Source of the DNA: JAUILA01 sp050289805
GTDB lineage: Bacteria > Bacteroidota > Bacteroidia > Cytophagales > Cyclobacteriaceae
DNA: 64,000 bases
NCBI GenBank assembly: GCA_050289805.1
Contig: JBNKGL010000001.1
Location: 186,001-250,000 of the forward strand
Direction: 5' to 3'
Below are positions 44,770-53,761 of the stretch, in pieces. Under the pieces are notes generated by a model, which worked only from the letters and a program-made list of their open reading frames with translations, made no database searches and was not told the DNA's origin. The position numbers and the translations under genes are program-made. How positions within the stretch are numbered: position 1 is the stretch's first letter; each line of letters begins with the position of its first letter.

Positions 44770-45465
44770 ATGAATCTTTTCATCAATGATATTCCGGTAC
44801 GGATTGTTCACGCGACGACAGCACTTCACAAGCGTGATTACAACCTCATCATCAACGCTGCTAATGAACCCATAACTCCGGCGAAGCTGCTTCACCGTGT
44901 GGCCATTAAACATGCGAAAGAGGAGGATCTGGATGCTATTCTGGACTTACTGGACTACACCACTCCCCAGGGCCTCATCAACGTCACCGTCTCGGTAGAT
45001 GATTATGACGGTATGAAGAAGTTTCTGAAGCGAAAATTTAAGATCATCAAGGCAGCGGGCGGACTGGTGAGAAAGGGGGAGAAGATGCTGATGATTTACA
45101 GGCTTAAGAAATGGGACCTTCCGAAGGGAAAGCTTGATAAGGGTGAAAATCATCGCCTGGCGGCAAAACGCGAGGTTGAGGAAGAATGCAATATCAAGGT
45201 TGATGTGCATGAAAAGATTTGTACCACCTGGCATACCTATACAATGAAACGGCGCAAGATCCTGAAAAAGACGGTATGGTATGTTATGGATATTGTGAAA
45301 CATGATAAAATGAAACCGCAGATCGAAGAGGATATAGAGGAGGTTCGCTGGATGTCACCCAAGGAAGTTTATCATGCCCTGCAGCATTCTTATAAATCCA
45401 TAAGTTTCGTCTTCGATGTATATTACCGAAAGGAAAAGGTTAAGGAAGAAGAAAAGGCTACTTAG
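44770..45465 (+). CDS. NUDIX hydrolase with an N-terminal extension
   Basis: 231 residues from ATG 44770 (GTG at 44767 is the alternative). The first about 95 residues form an extra domain. The NUDIX box is GKLDKGENHRLAAKREVEEECNI: all catalytic Glu and the Arg fit GX5EX7REUXEEXGU, but the Gly near the end is Asn. Hydrolysis of a nucleoside diphosphate-linked compound is expected; substrate unknown. The end overlaps the convergent coaD by 4 bases. Confidence 0.88.
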   Translation: MNLFINDIPVRIVHATTALHKRDYNLIINAANEPITPAKLLHRVAIKHAKEEDLDAILDLLDYTTPQGLINVTVSVDDYDGMKKFLKRKFKIIKAAGGLVRKGEKMLMIYRLKKWDLPKGKLDKGENHRLAAKREVEEECNIKVDVHEKICTTWHTYTMKRRKILKKTVWYVMDIVKHDKMKPQIEEDIEEVRWMSPKEVYHALQHSYKSISFVFDVYYRKEKVKEEEKAT

Positions 45466-45923
45466 TCAATAGAATACGGCAGGTATTCTGAAATATCACC
45501 CCCATAGCGGTGCACCTCCCTGATAATCGTGGAACTGATGGCCGCATACTGCGGGGTTGTGATAAGGAATACACTTTCCAGGTCTTTATTGAGATGACGG
45601 TTTACCTGGGAGATACTGTTTTCGTATTCAAAATCTGTTGTATTTCGGAGTCCCCTCAATAAAAAATTTGCATCATATCGCCTTGCAAGATCGGCGGTTA
45701 GTTCGTTATAAACCATCACACGCACCCGCTGATTTCCATCAAATGCCTGTTCGATATACTGAGTCATTTTGTCGATGGCGAAATAGCGGACATTCTTTTT
45801 GGTATTATGACCGATGGCAATGATGATCTCATCAAACATAGTCAGACCCCGAAGAACAATATCTTCGTGCCCTTTTGTAAAGGGATCAAAAGAACCGGGA
45901 AAAATGGCGATTCTTTTTTTCAT
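45462..45923 (-). CDS. coaD: phosphopantetheine adenylyltransferase
   Basis: 153 residues. Adds AMP to 4'-phosphopantetheine, the fourth step to coenzyme A, after coaBC in this window. IFPGSFDPFTKGHEDI contains the (T/H)xGH nucleotidyl site, and LLRGLRNTTDFEYENSI and the C-terminal ISSTIIREV (ISSS/T) are typical. The start overlaps the DUF3822 stop by one base. Confidence 0.97.
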   Translation of the reverse strand: MKKRIAIFPGSFDPFTKGHEDIVLRGLTMFDEIIIAIGHNTKKNVRYFAIDKMTQYIEQAFDGNQRVRVMVYNELTADLARRYDANFLLRGLRNTTDFEYENSISQVNRHLNKDLESVFLITTPQYAAISSTIIREVHRYGGDISEYLPYSID

Positions 45924-46813
45924 TAGTCACAAAGGTGAATGCTGTAAAGATCCAGGTACTGATGATCCTGAACTTCATCGAAGACATAACCGTATTTGAG
46001 GTAATTCGGCCTGTCGCCAAAAGAAATGTTCTTTATGTATTTATAGAACTCATTATAATGTGCCGATTCCCTGCCAAGGTATCCCCATAGTACCACATCA
46101 CTGGTCTTCTGGTCCCTGTTCAGGCCTTTCATAACCAGCATAATATACTTGATGTAATCACTGAATTCCTTGATTACAAACTGGTTATAATATTCAAGTT
46201 TATCTTTCTTCAGAGTTACAATATGCAGTTTGAACCTGTCTATGTACAAGTACATGCTGTTTTTACTATGCTGTGCAGCATAATTTATAATTCCCTCCAG
46301 CATGGCACTCGCCTGATGAATGAAACCGAGCTCCGTATTTGGATACAGCTCCCTGAACCATTCAGCTAACTGCTTATTTATCGCAAATACACAAATAGCA
46401 TCAGACTGAATATGTTTATAATACAGGATCTCTTCTTTCTCCGGGTTGATTGTACAGTTTAAGCTGAGATAATCTTCCAGGTTGGTCTTTACAAATAAAC
46501 TTGATGGTACAAGGCTAAACTTATTGCTTTTGACAGCAACCCGCACCTTTTTCCAGAATCCCGCTGTAAGCAGGTGGTGACCGTCGAAAATTTCTTTTAA
46601 CAGCGAAAGAAGTTCTGAATAGGACTTTACACTTGCTAAAATATAATCCTCGAGAATCAGGCACTGGTTGGAAACGCTGTCGATTACAGAGATCTGTAAA
46701 TCCCGCGGGCCAACCTGAAGCAGTAGATTATATTGGTGAAGGTTATCGACATCAAATTTGTCGTCCTTAACCTGGTGTACAAGCTTATATTTCGTGGCCG
46801 TCTTCGAGTCCAA
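45923..46813 (-). CDS. DUF3822 family protein
   Basis: 296 residues, soluble. The pattern (YNLLLQVGPRDLQISVID, then YILASVKSYSELL and LYIDRFKLHIVTLK, LEYYNQFVIKEFSDYIKYI) matches DUF3822, a Bacteroidota family with an actin-like fold and no known role. In the phylum it commonly lies near rsmD and coaD; rsmD is absent here. The only start I find is TTG at 46813, since an in-frame stop lies at 46826 and the next internal ATG is far inside. Confidence 0.8.
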   Translation of the reverse strand: MDSKTATKYKLVHQVKDDKFDVDNLHQYNLLLQVGPRDLQISVIDSVSNQCLILEDYILASVKSYSELLSLLKEIFDGHHLLTAGFWKKVRVAVKSNKFSLVPSSLFVKTNLEDYLSLNCTINPEKEEILYYKHIQSDAICVFAINKQLAEWFRELYPNTELGFIHQASAMLEGIINYAAQHSKNSMYLYIDRFKLHIVTLKKDKLEYYNQFVIKEFSDYIKYIMLVMKGLNRDQKTSDVVLWGYLGRESAHYNEFYKYIKNISFGDRPNYLKYGYVFDEVQDHQYLDLYSIHLCD

Positions 46814-46815
46814 AA

Positions 46816-47625
46816 TTATTCCCAGTTACCGGCTGTTGTAACGTCTGTTCGCGACCCGAAGCGCAAAGGCTTTCTGTTCGAAGCATCATTACTTTCACTT
46901 CTGGTAGGATCAAAAGGTTTTGTATTTCGTACTTCTATCACATCAACCTGAACATTACCTTTGGTCACTTCATCCGCATAAATTTCAAATTTTACGTTTT
47001 CATAACCCGGGACGTACATAAGTCTGTCAAGATTTGTATTCGGATCGAATTTAGTCTCAACGAGGGTCATGAGAAGATCACCTTTAGCAAGTTTCTGGCC
47101 AACCTGAATGGGTTGTGTATTGATTACTTCGCCGCTTTCACGGAATTTGTGTTCAACAACTTTCCCACTCTGAAGAAGCTTGTAACCCACGTTACCTTGC
47201 TCCGCCATCTGTCCAACCGAAAGTTCGAAGCCACGGAATGTTCCGTCATTGGCTGCAAGCACACTATGAGACTGGCGGAAAATCCTTTCCTTGGCAGGTA
47301 TGATCTCCAGGGTATCGTAGTCTACAACAACACTATCCGCTCCGTAATCGAGTGTAATAATCGTTTCTTTCTTTTCTATAATCGGAACCTGACCATTCTT
47401 GATGAATTCTATCAGCGTATTCCAGTCTGAAGTATAGTTACCGTTCACTTCCTGATAAACTATTTCAGCTTCCCTGATCAGCTTTAATTTTTGAATGATT
47501 GCCTCTTCTCGCTGAGCGATCAATTTTCGCTCATCAATGGACGATTTTATACTACTGCCAAGGTACCATGCAAGGCCCAGGCTTATAACGAAGAAAACAA
47601 TAGAAAGTATTTTGGTGACGCTCAT
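46816..47625 (-). CDS. conserved-looking protein with one membrane anchor
   Basis: 269 residues. One N-terminal membrane segment (residues 5-24) and then a soluble part: a helix (QREEAIIQKLKLIREAEIVYQEVNGNYTSDWNTLIEFI) with the look of a pilin-like or type II secretion pseudopilin N-terminus, followed by a beta-rich domain. The YQ..NG.YTSDW.TL motif resembles the pseudopilin-type processing proteins but no G/E cleavage site is seen. Function unknown. It precedes DUF3822 by 2 bases and is likely cotranscribed with it and coaD. Confidence 0.6.
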   Translation of the reverse strand: MSVTKILSIVFFVISLGLAWYLGSSIKSSIDERKLIAQREEAIIQKLKLIREAEIVYQEVNGNYTSDWNTLIEFIKNGQVPIIEKKETIITLDYGADSVVVDYDTLEIIPAKERIFRQSHSVLAANDGTFRGFELSVGQMAEQGNVGYKLLQSGKVVEHKFRESGEVINTQPIQVGQKLAKGDLLMTLVETKFDPNTNLDRLMYVPGYENVKFEIYADEVTKGNVQVDVIEVRNTKPFDPTRSESNDASNRKPLRFGSRTDVTTAGNWE

Positions 47626-47707
47626 GTCTCGGGAAATTTTATTGCAATAATAAAGAATTTAACAAGTATTACATAACGATTCAATATGCTATTTTAAGCA
47701 AACATTG

Positions 47708-48187
47708 TCAGAATTTAAAGTGTCGCTCAAGATTTAATAATGCTTCGGCGGTGTCAATATTTTCAAGAATCTGGTGCTTTATTCTGCCAGGCATAATCGA
47801 GAGTTCATCAAAAGTCACATATTTTACATCCTTAATGATCTGTTTTTCTTTTAATTCCGGATCCTTTCCTATGGTCGGTGTTTGATGGGGACTGGCGGTT
47901 ACAAGGAAGAAAAATTCAATTGCATGCAGGGGCGGTTCCACATACTCGTGGATGGTCATAAGCCGGCCAGCCTGGATTTCCATGCCCGTTTCCTCTAGAA
48001 ATTCTCGTTTCAGAGCATCTTCAAGCCGTTCTCCAAAATGCACACCGCCACCGGGCGGGATCCACATATAATTCTCCTTGCCAATTCCGTGATGGCGCAC
48101 CAACAAAATATGATTGTCGTTAAACAACAGTCCGCATACCCGCACACGTACCCGGTTTCCGAATTTTTCTGCCAATGCTGGATTCAT
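47708..48187 (-). CDS. NUDIX hydrolase
   Basis: 159 residues from ATG 48187 (a GTG at 48205 would add six). The complete NUDIX box GGVHFGERLEDALKREFLEETGMEI fits GX5EX7REUXEEXGU. Two Trp/Pro-rich motifs (YMWIPPGGGVHFG) precede it. Substrate unknown; possibly a housecleaning enzyme. Single gene, divergent from the thioesterase gene. Confidence 0.9.
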   Translation of the reverse strand: MNPALAEKFGNRVRVRVCGLLFNDNHILLVRHHGIGKENYMWIPPGGGVHFGERLEDALKREFLEETGMEIQAGRLMTIHEYVEPPLHAIEFFFLVTASPHQTPTIGKDPELKEKQIIKDVKYVTFDELSIMPGRIKHQILENIDTAEALLNLERHFKF

Positions 48188-48248
48188 ATCGTTCAAGTTA
48201 ATCACAAGCTGTGGATTTGGTTAACTTAGCACTGAAAAATTATAATAT

Positions 48249-48677
48249 ATGGATGATTATAAACATCGCGTGTCTGCCTTCCTGGAGCGGCAGTATTTTA
48301 TGAAACATATTGGTTTTGATTTGAATATTATTGAAAAGGGCAGGACTGAAGGTATTTTGGAAGTTCAGCAGATTCATCATCAGCAGAAAGGTCTTGTCCA
48401 TGGAGGCGTTATTGCCACGCTGGCAGACATTACCGCAGGATTTGCCGCCTATACGATGGTGCCACACGATCACCATGTGGTAACAGGTGAAATTAAGGTT
48501 TCTTATTTGAATCCGGGAGTGGGCAAAAAGCTCAGGTCTGTTGGCTGGGTGCTCAAATCGGGTAAAAAACTTCAATTCTGCGAGTCTGAAGTATATGATG
48601 TCAGGGATGAGAATGAAGTCCTGATCGCTAAAGCCACAACAACCATGGTGGTGCTGTCACCCGGAGATTTAAAATGA
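48249..48677 (+). CDS. PaaI-type hotdog thioesterase
   Basis: 142 residues, hotdog fold. Motifs include KGLVHGGVIATLADITAGFAAY (HGG with the catalytic Asp region) and VVTGEIKVSYLNPG. Acyl-CoA thioesterase activity is expected, substrate unknown. Its end overlaps the RecD-like helicase start by 4 bases (ATGA). Confidence 0.9.
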   Translation: MDDYKHRVSAFLERQYFMKHIGFDLNIIEKGRTEGILEVQQIHHQQKGLVHGGVIATLADITAGFAAYTMVPHDHHVVTGEIKVSYLNPGVGKKLRSVGWVLKSGKKLQFCESEVYDVRDENEVLIAKATTTMVVLSPGDLK

Positions 48678-50083
48678 CGGTATTGTTGTCTGATATGCTT
48701 CGAAAAACCTTTCCGTTTGAACCCACAAGCGGACAGAACCGGTTTTTTGAAATTGCAGAGAAGTTTTTGGCCTCTACACATCCAAGGCCTGTACTGCTCC
48801 TGAAAGGGTATGCCGGAACAGGTAAAACAACGCTTGTAAGCACCCTCGTACAGTCATTGCCCTTTTTTTCGCAGAAGTACGTTTTGATGGCCCCCACCGG
48901 AAGGGCGGCGAAGGTGATGTCGAAATATGCCCGTCGAATGGCTTTTACGGTACATAAACGTATTTATCGTCAGAAATCGGAGGGATTGGGAATGGTATTC
49001 GAGGTGCAGCGTTCCAGGACGGAGCATACGGTTGGAATTGTGGATGAGGCATCCATGATTTTTGAAGAAAAGGGCTTCGGTTCCCGCGGATTGCTTACAG
49101 ACCTGTTTACATATTTCTTTCATCAGTTCTCGGCCAACAGGATAATATTGATAGGAGACAGCGCTCAGCTTCCGCCGGTCGGACAGGAACTGAGCCCGGC
49201 ATTGAACAGGAACTATCTTGAACGCGAGATGGGCGCCGAGGTATTTGAAGTTGAACTCACCGAGGTTATGAGGCAGGAGGAGGCCTCGGGGATTCTCTTT
49301 AATGCTACCATGCTGCGGAATGTCCTTGCATCGGGCGGGGAGGGAATTCATTTCCATACCCGTGGATTTTCAGATATATTTCGAATGACAGGTGACCGCC
49401 TGGAAGAGGGTTTGCGTTATGCCTATGATAATTTTGGTATTGAGAACTCGATCATTATTTGCCGTTCCAATCGTTCTGCAAATCAGTATAATCAGTATAT
49501 CCGCAGGCAGATACATTTTTATGAGAATGAACTGGAAGCAGGTGAGATCTTAATGATCGTTCGGAATAATTACCTTTTTAGTCCGAATGAAAAAGGAGGA
49601 TTTGTGGCGAATGGTGATTTTGCGGAAGTAATGAAAATTGTATCATTCGAGGAAATGCACGGTTTGCGATATGCCACCCTGATGCTGAGGCTTGTTGATT
49701 ATCCCGCCGAGGAAGCATTTGAAGCCAAAGTAATGCTGGATACCTTGTATGAAGATACGCCCTCACTATCGAAAGAGAAGGAAGAAAACCTCTATAAACT
49801 TGTGAGTGAAGAATATGCAGATATACCATCCAGACGGGAAAGACGTGAGATGATCAAGAAGGATCCCTACCTGAATGCGTTACAAGTAAAGTTTGCTTAT
49901 GCCCTCACATGTCATAAATCGCAGGGTGGACAATGGAGCGCGGTATTCGTAGACCAGGGGTATTTAAAAGAAGAACAAACCATGGAAGAATCCTACGTAC
50001 GTTGGTTGTATACTGCTGTAACACGCGCGACAGATCAACTTTTTTTAGTAAATTTCCATCAAAATTTTTTCGATTCCGTATAA
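48674..50083 (+). CDS. RecD-like superfamily 1 DNA helicase
   Basis: 469 residues. Walker A LLKGYAGTGKTTLVST (motif I), VDEASMI (motif II), GDSAQLPPVGQ (motif III), then motif V-VI equivalents CHKSQGGQWSAVFVDQG and YTAVTRATDQLFLVNF. It resembles the C-terminal half of RecD/RecD2 or a phage Dda-like helicase rather than UvrD. 5'-3' DNA unwinding is expected. Translationally coupled to the thioesterase gene. Confidence 0.9.
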   Translation: MTVLLSDMLRKTFPFEPTSGQNRFFEIAEKFLASTHPRPVLLLKGYAGTGKTTLVSTLVQSLPFFSQKYVLMAPTGRAAKVMSKYARRMAFTVHKRIYRQKSEGLGMVFEVQRSRTEHTVGIVDEASMIFEEKGFGSRGLLTDLFTYFFHQFSANRIILIGDSAQLPPVGQELSPALNRNYLEREMGAEVFEVELTEVMRQEEASGILFNATMLRNVLASGGEGIHFHTRGFSDIFRMTGDRLEEGLRYAYDNFGIENSIIICRSNRSANQYNQYIRRQIHFYENELEAGEILMIVRNNYLFSPNEKGGFVANGDFAEVMKIVSFEEMHGLRYATLMLRLVDYPAEEAFEAKVMLDTLYEDTPSLSKEKEENLYKLVSEEYADIPSRRERREMIKKDPYLNALQVKFAYALTCHKSQGGQWSAVFVDQGYLKEEQTMEESYVRWLYTAVTRATDQLFLVNFHQNFFDSV

Positions 50084-50128
50084 TAAAGCAGATATGCGGA
50101 AATTTCAGGCTTCAAAATAGATAGGCAT

Positions 50129-50551
50129 ATGAAAACTTTAATGACTTTTATTTTCGGGATTTTTGTGATTGCCGGTGCAATCGCACAGGAAAAAACTGAA
50201 ACCGCTCCTGCGAACGGACCGGAAATCACGTTTGAGGAAGAGACCTTCGACTTTGGGGATATCCATCAGGGTGACAAAGTGGAACATGTTTTTACCTTTG
50301 AAAATACGGGAAATGAGGCACTCATCATCTCCAATGTCCAGGTGACTTGTGGCTGTACGGCCAGCAAGTGGCCAAGGGAACCCATTGCTCCCGGCCAGTC
50401 ATCGTCCATGACCATCACTTTTAACAGTGCAGGTAAAATGGGCCGCCAGAACAAGATCATCACGATTGTTTCCAATGCGACAAATCCCCGCTCCAGGGTG
50501 AGCATTGTTACCAATGTCCTTCCGAAAAAGGACGATACCGGAAGCAATTAA
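50129..50551 (+). CDS. DUF1573 secreted protein
   Basis: 140 residues with a signal peptide (MKTLMTFIFGIFVIAGAIAQ). One ASH-like immunoglobulin domain with the family motif DFGDIHQGDKVEHVFTFENTGNEALIIS, then CGCTASKWPREPIAPGQS, whose two Cys flank a Gly. Function unknown; common in Bacteroidota, where many are outer-membrane or secreted. It follows the helicase by 46 bases and is followed by a terminator. Confidence 0.9.
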   Translation: MKTLMTFIFGIFVIAGAIAQEKTETAPANGPEITFEEETFDFGDIHQGDKVEHVFTFENTGNEALIISNVQVTCGCTASKWPREPIAPGQSSSMTITFNSAGKMGRQNKIITIVSNATNPRSRVSIVTNVLPKKDDTGSN

Positions 50552-50567
50552 TACGTTATTGTAAGCG

Positions 50568-50600
50568 ATTAACAGCAAGGAGATAGTCTTTGCTGTTAAT
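50568..50600. terminator. hairpin between the convergent DUF1573 and DUF4440 genes
   Basis: A perfect 11-bp stem (50568-50578 with 50590-50600) around an 11-base loop. The right arm overlaps the stop codon of the DUF4440 gene. T runs on either side are weak, so it may be a bidirectional terminator or an RNA end protector. Confidence 0.7.
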
Positions 50601-51063
50601 TGTTTCCTGCAGAGGTTTGATCGCTGATAATTTTCCAGCCATCGGGAAAATGATAGAAGAGTAGCGTAAAATAACCTGATATATCCCCTACGGTACGTTT
50701 CAAATAAAACCTGCCGAGCAAGCGGGCATGATGCTCACCAATACCCTTTATCTCATTTATATCAAAGTTCAACTCCCCCATAGCGGTGCGATCGGGGTAA
50801 CGTTGCAGGTAGTTTTTAAGCGTAGTATCCCAGCCGTATAACGGGCCTGTGGCACCCACAAATAGCAGGCTGTCCGATTTCCAGTACCCCTCCATGAATG
50901 CTTCGATATCGCCGCTGTTCCATGCCTGTTGCTGGGTTGTCATCACAAGGATGATCTCATTCCGGTCTTTTTCAGAAATGGATGAAAGCTGGGACCATGA
51001 GTGAGATCCCGTAAAGGAGATCACAATCAAGGTAAAACACATCCTGAGGTTCAGTTGCCGCAT
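50596..51063 (-). CDS. DUF4440 (SnoaL-like) secreted protein
   Basis: 155 residues from ATG 51063, which opens a signal peptide (MRQLNLRMCFTLIVISFTGSHSWSQ). The mature part is a cystatin-like DUF4440/NTF2 domain: MTTQQQAWNSGDIEAFMEGYW, DTTLKNYLQRYPD, ARLLGRFYLKRTVGDISGYFTLLF and a final GWKIISDQTSA. It has no known enzymatic role. A longer frame to 51231 overlaps DUF423 and is rejected. Confidence 0.85.
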   Translation of the reverse strand: MRQLNLRMCFTLIVISFTGSHSWSQLSSISEKDRNEIILVMTTQQQAWNSGDIEAFMEGYWKSDSLLFVGATGPLYGWDTTLKNYLQRYPDRTAMGELNFDINEIKGIGEHHARLLGRFYLKRTVGDISGYFTLLFYHFPDGWKIISDQTSAGNN

Positions 51064-51074
51064 AAGATTGTTGG

Positions 51075-51458
51075 TTATTTGAAATGCTTCCAGGCACCGA
51101 CCCCGGTGAGCAGCCATGCCGAAATTAGCAGCAGACCACCAACAGGCGTGACAGCCCCCAGCCATGTGGTGCCTGTAATACATAAAAGGTACAGACTTCC
51201 GCTGAAAATGAATATTCCCGCAATACAGCAATGAATGGCAGTTTTAATATGGGACATTTCGTGATATAGCAGGCGTAGTATGCCCAGCATCATCATTAAC
51301 AAGCTATGGTAAAAATGATACTTTACCGCAGTTTCATAGGTTTCGACCCGTCCGGTATCGACGAGCATAGATTCAAGGCTATGCGCCCCGAATGCCCCGA
51401 GTCCTACAGCGAGGGCTCCGGAAACTCCGGCAAGTAATAATGTATATCGAGCATTCAT
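51075..51458 (-). CDS. DUF423 family membrane protein
   Basis: 127 residues with four membrane segments. The motif LGAFGAHSLES and YHFYHSLLMM are diagnostic of DUF423 (YgdD-like). Function unknown. It overlaps the YggS gene by 4 bases. Confidence 0.92.
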   Translation of the reverse strand: MNARYTLLLAGVSGALAVGLGAFGAHSLESMLVDTGRVETYETAVKYHFYHSLLMMMLGILRLLYHEMSHIKTAIHCCIAGIFIFSGSLYLLCITGTTWLGAVTPVGGLLLISAWLLTGVGAWKHFK

Positions 51459-52123
51459 GGCTTGTTCCTTTCACCAAAGATAGCACTTCCAATACGAACC
51501 ATGGTACTCCCTTCTTCAATCGCGATTTGATAATCGCCTGACATTCCGATCGATAATATGTCCATGCTGGTGCGCTCGGGAAGTTCGCGTTCACCGAGGG
51601 CATCAAAAAGGTTTTTAAGACTGGCAAATTCCCGTCTTATCTGACCGTTATTATCCGTAAACGTTGCCATTCCCATTAAGCCGCGTATACGAACATTTTG
51701 CAGATCTTTCATTTCTTCAATGGCTTCCAATAATTCGCTTTCATCAAATCCATATTTTGTATCTTCCTCTGCGATGTGCACCTGGATGAGACAGTCTATG
51801 GTTCGCCCCGCCTTACCGGCTTCTTTATTGATCATTCGCAGAAGGCGCAAACTATCAACCGAATGGATCAAATGAACAAAAGGAACGATATATTTAACTT
51901 TATTGCGTTGAAGGTGGCCAATCATATGCCATCGGATATCTTCCGGCAGTTGTTCAGCCTTGCTGCTTAACTCCTGAACCTTATTCTCACCGAAATCCCG
52001 CTGACCTGCCTCGTATGCCGCTTGAATTGCTTCAACAGGCTTGGTTTTGCTCACCGCGACAAGCACTACATTTTGCGGATCCAGAGATTGATGTAAATCG
52101 AGAATATTTGCTTTGATATCCAT
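51455..52123 (-). CDS. YggS/PLPBP family pyridoxal phosphate homeostasis protein
   Basis: 222 residues, alanine racemase N-terminal-like TIM barrel that binds PLP without catalysis and keeps cellular PLP and amino acid pools balanced. The PLP lysine is in LVAVSKTKPVEAI, and DFGENKVQEL, WHMIGHLQRNKVK and LSIGMSGDYQIAIEEGSTMVRIG are family motifs. It is first in a minus-strand group with DUF423 and DUF4440. Its ATG abuts a GTG of the plus-strand GH3 frame. Confidence 0.94.
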   Translation of the reverse strand: MDIKANILDLHQSLDPQNVVLVAVSKTKPVEAIQAAYEAGQRDFGENKVQELSSKAEQLPEDIRWHMIGHLQRNKVKYIVPFVHLIHSVDSLRLLRMINKEAGKAGRTIDCLIQVHIAEEDTKYGFDESELLEAIEEMKDLQNVRIRGLMGMATFTDNNGQIRREFASLKNLFDALGERELPERTSMDILSIGMSGDYQIAIEEGSTMVRIGSAIFGERNKP

Positions 52124-52186
52124 GTGTTTTTACTAAACTTTATCAGATCATTGCGAAACAAATTAAACCAATTTGATTCAGAGCAT

Positions 52187-53761
52187 ATGCCTATTCTGGG
52201 GACTTTATTGAAAAAGGGAATACGATTTCGGGAAAGTCTCGAACAGGACTTCAGCAATGCTTTTGAGTTACAGCGTTCGGAACTGAGAAAATTGTTGATC
52301 AACGGGTCGTTCACCCAATTCGGGAAGAAATACCAGTTTACCAGGATACTAAAGCATTTCAGGGGAAAAGATCATAATGCATTCTATGATATTTACAAGA
52401 AGACTGTTCCGATACATAATTATCAAAAGATCGCAACGGAATGGTGGTACAGGAGCCGGCAGGGTGAAGCCGACGTGTGCTGGCCAGGCGAGGTTCGTTA
52501 CTTCGCCCTGAGTTCCGGAACATCGGATGCCAGTTCGAAGTACATTCCCGTGACGCGTGAAATGAAAAAGTCGATGCAGCGGACGAGCATCCGGCAAATC
52601 CTCACTTTATCGAAATATGACCTGCCAACAGAAACTTTTGAAGGAGGTATTCTGATGCTGGGTGGGAGTACTGATCTCCACAAGCATGGAAATTATTTTG
52701 AGGGTGACCTTAGCGGGATCCAGGCCGCCAACCTTCCTTTCTGGTTTCAACAATTTTATAAACCCGGAAAGGTGATCTCACGTGAGCGCAACTGGGATGA
52801 GAAACTGAATGAAATTTGCCGTAAGGCGGATCAGTGGAACATCAGCATTATTGTGGGTGTTCCTGCCTGGGTACAGCTGTTGATGGAGAAGATCCTTTCC
52901 TACTACAATATTTCCAATATTCATGAATTGTGGCCAAACCTTGAGGTATATGTTCACGGAGGTGTAAGCTTTGATCCTTACCGCAAAAGTTTTGAAAAGC
53001 TGCTGGGAAGGAAGATTTACTACATTGAAACATACCTGGCCTCCGAAGGATTTATAGCTTTTCAGACCAAACCGGAACATAAGGCCATGCGGCTGGTACT
53101 TAATAATGGCATATTCCATGAATTCATTCCATTCAACGAGATGAATTTTGACGAAAATGGGGAGGTGAAGGAAGGTGCTGAGAGCTATATGATTGATCAG
53201 GTGAAACCGGATCAGGACTATGCCCTCGTGATTTCAACAAATGCCGGTACATGGAGATACCTGATTGGAGATGTGATTCGTTTTACTTCTATTGATGAAT
53301 GTGAAATTGTCATTACAGGCCGCACAAAGCATTACCTGAGTCTTTGCGGGGAGCATTTGTCTGTAGACAATATGAACAAGGCCATAGAGATGGTTTCGGA
53401 TGAACTGGACATAGAAATACGGGAATTTACCGTTGCAGGGATTCCCTATGAGAACCTCTTTGCACATCATTGGTTTTTAGGCGTTGAAAGCGAGCTTGAT
53501 CCGGCTGTGGTTCGCGAACGTCTCGATCAGTATCTGTGTGAGCTGAATGACGATTACGCCACAGAGCGGAATGCGGCGTTGAAGGAAATCATTGTTGATG
53601 TCATTCCGCTTTCATATTTCTATGAATTTTTGAGTCAAATGGGCAAAACCGGAGGGCAGCATAAATTCCCTCGTGTCATTAAATCTGAATTATACCGGAA
53701 GTGGAAGGAATTTCTCCAATCACATGAGATCAGTCCTGGAGTACATTCGAAACAAACGTAG
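52187..53761 (+). CDS. GH3 family acyl-adenylating protein
   Basis: 524 residues from ATG 52187, whose MPILGTLLKKGI fits the usual family start; a GTG at 52124 directly abutting the YggS ATG gives 21 extra residues and is less likely. GH3 proteins form acyl-adenylates and join carboxylic acids to amino acids in plants; the bacterial role is unknown. The AMP-binding motif YFALSSGTSDASSKYIP, YLASEGFIAFQ and TKHYLSLCGEHLS are clear. The stop codon lies 31 bases inside the opposite-strand BatA gene, so the two coding regions overlap by 32 bases. Confidence 0.88.
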   Translation: MPILGTLLKKGIRFRESLEQDFSNAFELQRSELRKLLINGSFTQFGKKYQFTRILKHFRGKDHNAFYDIYKKTVPIHNYQKIATEWWYRSRQGEADVCWPGEVRYFALSSGTSDASSKYIPVTREMKKSMQRTSIRQILTLSKYDLPTETFEGGILMLGGSTDLHKHGNYFEGDLSGIQAANLPFWFQQFYKPGKVISRERNWDEKLNEICRKADQWNISIIVGVPAWVQLLMEKILSYYNISNIHELWPNLEVYVHGGVSFDPYRKSFEKLLGRKIYYIETYLASEGFIAFQTKPEHKAMRLVLNNGIFHEFIPFNEMNFDENGEVKEGAESYMIDQVKPDQDYALVISTNAGTWRYLIGDVIRFTSIDECEIVITGRTKHYLSLCGEHLSVDNMNKAIEMVSDELDIEIREFTVAGIPYENLFAHHWFLGVESELDPAVVRERLDQYLCELNDDYATERNAALKEIIVDVIPLSYFYEFLSQMGKTGGQHKFPRVIKSELYRKWKEFLQSHEISPGVHSKQT

